The notes under the pieces: model-generated
Databases searched by the model: none
What the model was told of the DNA's origin: nothing
Seen by the model: only the letters and a program-made list of their open reading frames with translations
From: Clostridium sp. C105KSO13
GTDB taxonomy: Bacteria > Bacillota > Clostridia > Lachnospirales > Lachnospiraceae
NCBI RefSeq assembly: GCF_001517425.1
Contig: NZ_FBWL01000162.1
Location: forward strand, 1-64,000
Length of the DNA stretch: 64,000 nucleotides
Direction of reading: 5' to 3'
Part shown: positions 63,401-64,000 of the stretch, piece by piece
How the letters are laid out: each line of letters opens with the position of its first letter
Position numbering within the stretch: position 1 is the first letter of the stretch
Position numbers and translations under genes: made by a program

Positions 63401-64000
63401 ACAGATGGAAAAAACTCGTAAATCATTGGAGGCCAGATTGAAAAGACTCAATGACCAGACCCAGAAAGACGACGTAGTTACTTTTGAACAGCTTGGCGTG
63501 GATCGGTTGTTTGTGGATGAGTCACATAATTATAAAAATCTGTTCCTCTATACGAAAATGAGGAACATAGCCGGCATTGCACAGACGGATGCACAGAAAA
63601 GCTCCGACATGTTCATGAAATGCCAGTATATGGATGAACTTACCGGGGGGAAGGGAATCACATTTGCAACGGGAACTCCCGTATCGAATAGTATGGTGGA
63701 ACTATACACAATCATGCGTTATCTACAATATGATACTCTGCAGAAGCTGGGGCTTGGGCATTTTGATTCCTGGGCAGCCACTTTCGGGGAGACGGTAACA
63801 GCCATAGAGCTATCACCAGAAGGAACGGGCTATCGTGCGAAAACACGGTTTGCCCGTTTTTTCAACCTTCCGGAACTGATTGCTCTGTTTAAAGAAAGTG
63901 CAGATATCCAGACGGCAGATATGTTGAACCTGCCTGTTCCGGAAGCAGAATATATCAATGAGGTCTTAAAGCCCAGTGAAGAACAACAGGAACTGGTCAG
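57480..64000 (+). CDS. Giant N6-methylase/SNF2-type helicase of conjugative elements (LtrC-like), 3' end outside window
   Basis: At least 2173 residues, open to the edge. The N-terminal region (about 1-80, with [20 protein letters not shown]) resembles ArdC/LtrC single-strand DNA-binding domains. A low-complexity polar linker (about 288-402) follows. The methylase domain has [12 protein letters not shown] (about 1180) and NVPFG in place of NPPF/Y. The helicase domain has Walker A CVGSGKT (about 1850), [10 protein letters not shown] (about 2010) and [10 protein letters not shown]. It is thought to protect or process transferred DNA. GGGAGGG lies seven bases before the ATG. Uniquely, the linker region overlaps a full tnpV gene in another frame. 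Confidence 0.88.
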   Translation, partial: MSKLHDIKGLAMYTAEDVSKSPQDWMRYLNTAAKLYRYSFSDTLLIHVQRPDAQACASLELWNEKMNRWVNRGAKGIALLDDTGPRERLRYVFDISDTHMVRGGKTPNLWRFKDAYRDELIDHLIDTYTLDMEKTGQLEIVLLEIASQLADENLEDAMEGLQYELEGTFLEGMDEDSIRIEFRNLFVNSTFYSLAQRCGLEPMEYLDEEDFIGITYFNKLSVLSFLGNAVSAAAEPVLVDIGRTISRMHREEMQKETEKTVATGNNIGYNEFNTLIRESESIEGGTEHGTDISSQGRLPVPEPDNRERTGSDNREIRDAAEDVSERTQEELVSEHENDRETEPSPAGDREGSQGTDGSPDERAAGEISGTGQGDGSDGVGGSYEQFDSNGRGEHLDGIGIQLIEETTEQDLSEAEEEIASALSLPELPTAAQQIREIEQRMAALYAGEIAIPSDVVDEVLRAGGNHTGSHLRIIYNFMIEQTPEEYTEFVRREYGTGGIGLVIDGKEYSVWYDELGMQIAVGHTVTDQILDKAFLSWEDVSGRIHQLLLQGEYAPQVVLDAARSNALEEHANALIYMERDMAEGVAELVFEDTEVFRKVFPDVTEKVSSLLKQPDYLSDLIERLEGLAEAYKEDKDIMRFHHYRPDKVLAQFQKFAKEAVPYQSREGFAWEEHPVFITQDEIDAFLARGGAYSDGRLTIYSYFIQDKTDKEKTDFIKKQYGIGGCSHALSGADDSYADYDGKGLKLARGNYGNPDMEILLKWSKVAKRVEYLINHDKFLKAGDFSRMPEYEKEHMASRVVNFYYHLPEDMLRPWQGNVDFLSWHKDVVSLFNSEDGRNGLLRHMDEALASLPLDFENYEKKVQILTDVHGYIEGTYTIFPEREKVIEPVIESGQQLSLFDLMDTGISKEDLVNQSVEGVVPDPEEKSVTETVPEMAEDKEYGEESREILENEVEEKVSKAMEQSGTDYGAYSPEQMDVIYVAAGNDLNLTHMLNPEFSAEQMQLIADVMERMEVQEQVAFENEIRPLTEHGMDAQEVNEVRKDLNLPLEPIEENIQEPTDRKEERVNFRITDDSLGIGGPKQKFRNNMEAVRLLHELEFDNRMATPEEQEILSRYVGWGGLSQAFEERSENWSNEFVELYAELSPEEYREARASTLNAFYTSPTVIKAMYAALNNMGLKSGNVLEPSCGVGNFMGLIPESMDGIHMFGVELDSISGRIARQLYPQNHIAIQGFETTTYPDNFFDCVIGNVPFGNYKVADRRYDQHNFMIHDYFIAKSLDLVRPGGVVAVVTSSGTLDKQNPSVRQYIASHADLLGAIRLPNNTFRKNAGTDVVSDILFLQKRDRSSLEQPSWVSLGKTPEGYTVNSYFTEHPEMVLGNFTTESTQYGKQEVTVVPIEGADLAEQLKEAVSHIQGEIIEAEMDDFDLNEPDNSIPADPDVKNFSFTNVNGKVYYRENSIMNLMELPAMTTERVLGMIELRNLTQELIQCQMEDGSDEAIARLQEKLNYQYDRFTAQYGLISSTANRRAFSQDSSYCLLASLEHLDEEGNLKRKADIFYKRTIRKAEPVTSVDTASEALAISIGERAKVDVPFMAGLTGKSEDEITDDLAGVIFKNPLTDQWEASDEYLSGNVREKLATARIFAENKPEFEINVQYLEKVQPKDLEASEIEVRLGATWIDPSYITAFMGDTFHTPKYYLGKDIDVKYAPINGQWNISGKNLDSYGNSLVTSTYGTSRANAYRLLEDALNLRDTKIYDKVDEQRVLNKKETMLAQQKQDMIKEAFKEWIFKDIDRREDLCQKYNELFNSIRPREYDGSHIQFVGMTPEITFQTHQRNAVARILYGNNSLLAQCVGSGKTFEMIAAGMELRRLELAKKNMFVVPNHLTEQWGSDFLRLYPGANILVSTKKDFEPANRKKFCSRIATGDYDAVIIGYSQYEKIPLSKERQAATIEKQIMDIEMAIQEAESDESPRYTIKQMEKTRKSLEARLKRLNDQTQKDDVVTFEQLGVDRLFVDESHNYKNLFLYTKMRNIAGIAQTDAQKSSDMFMKCQYMDELTGGKGITFATGTPVSNSMVELYTIMRYLQYDTLQKLGLGHFDSWAATFGETVTAIELSPEGTGYRAKTRFARFFNLPELIALFKESADIQTADMLNLPVPEAEYINEVLKPSEEQQELV
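58342..58686 (+). CDS. tnpV: TnpV-family protein nested in the helicase gene, other frame
   Basis: 114 residues beginning [20 protein letters not shown] and ending LTELVYS, with [15 protein letters not shown] and [18 protein letters not shown] between. These are the hallmarks of TnpV, a small protein of unknown function first named in Tn4451. It lies wholly inside the giant helicase gene in the +1 frame, yet has its own AAGGAGG eight bases before the ATG. The helicase frame has no stop over this stretch and codes there for a Gly/Asp/Glu/Ser-rich linker. Both frames therefore appear to be used. Confidence 0.8.
   Translation: MELTYHRKGDYLFPNLTIEKEQEVIIGKYGMLRRTFLKEHKKNWYQSMRMTGKLNRHLQEIEKAARERMEVLMKGLLEKYPAPDKETDQMAWVAHMNNLTAMAEESILTELVYS

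Larger units (their letters stand above)
22735..64000 (+). mobile_element. Integrative conjugative element, Tn1549/CTn type, left part
   Basis: Everything to the right of the rRNA methyltransferase gene is conjugative-element content: ParA, ParB, RepA, XRE and sigma-like regulators, cargo, DUF3801/PcfB, VirD4, Maff2, VirB6, PrgI, VirB4, NlpC/P60, DUF4315, DUF4366, TopB and a giant methylase-helicase. This order matches Tn1549 and the C. difficile CTn2/4/5 family. The relaxase, oriT, integrase/excisionase and right end lie beyond base 64000. No antibiotic-resistance gene is seen in the visible part. Confidence 0.85.

Noticed and set aside
22735-64000. Antibiotic-resistance cargo, integrase or relaxase in this part of the element
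   Set aside because: No open frame here shows the motifs of such genes; they must lie beyond the right edge if present.

Overview
The window looks like the chromosome of an anaerobic, low-to-moderate GC Firmicute of the Lachnospiraceae (Clostridium cluster XIVa: Blautia, Dorea and relatives). This is inferred from the gdpP-rplI-dnaB order, strong AGGAGG ribosome binding sites, the CUT2 sugar operon, MutS2, an RlmCD-type methyltransferase and the type of conjugative element present. No rRNA, tRNA or CRISPR array was seen.

Bases 1-22776 are host chromosome. They hold gdpP-rplI-dnaB; a sugar operon (RpiB-like isomerase, lipoprotein binding protein, double ATPase, two permeases, 6-phospho-3-hexuloisomerase-like SIS protein); a MerR-like regulator facing it; an Xaa-Pro peptidase; a 2[4Fe-4S] ferredoxin; an isolated sugar-binding lipoprotein converging on a two-component system; mutS2; an HtrA-like protein that seems to have lost two of three catalytic residues; a YhaM-type exoribonuclease; and a TrmA/RlmCD-type RNA methyltransferase.

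From the 3' end of that methyltransferase gene to the right edge lies the left part of an integrative conjugative element (ICE) of the Tn1549/CTn type. Its integrase, relaxase and right end are outside the window. In order: (1) a plasmid-like maintenance block, parA-parB-repA, in which repA contains nine 23-bp direct repeats followed by four 15-bp repeats, a likely replication origin inside the gene; (2) an XRE regulator and two proteins with sigma-70 region 4-like helices; (3) an AT-rich reverse-strand block of four small genes that resemble polymorphic-toxin immunity genes without a toxin; (4) a 1954-residue sortase-anchored surface protein with about 13 Cna-B/SpaA repeats; (5) the conjugation machine: PcfB/DUF3801, VirD4 coupling ATPase, Maff2, VirB6/TrbL, PrgI, VirB4 ATPase, a 3D+NlpC/P60 cell-wall hydrolase, DUF4315, DUF4366, topoisomerase III, and a giant methylase/helicase protein running off the edge.

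The most striking points are these. Both conjugation ATPase genes are split by group II introns immediately after their Walker B codons, so making the DNA pump depends on RNA splicing; one intron's reverse transcriptase carries a one-base frameshift. A complete TnpV gene with its own ribosome binding site lies inside the giant helicase gene in another reading frame. The repA repeats form an in-gene iteron array. A 23-bp near-palindrome occurs both before the XRE regulator and before the conjugation-channel genes.
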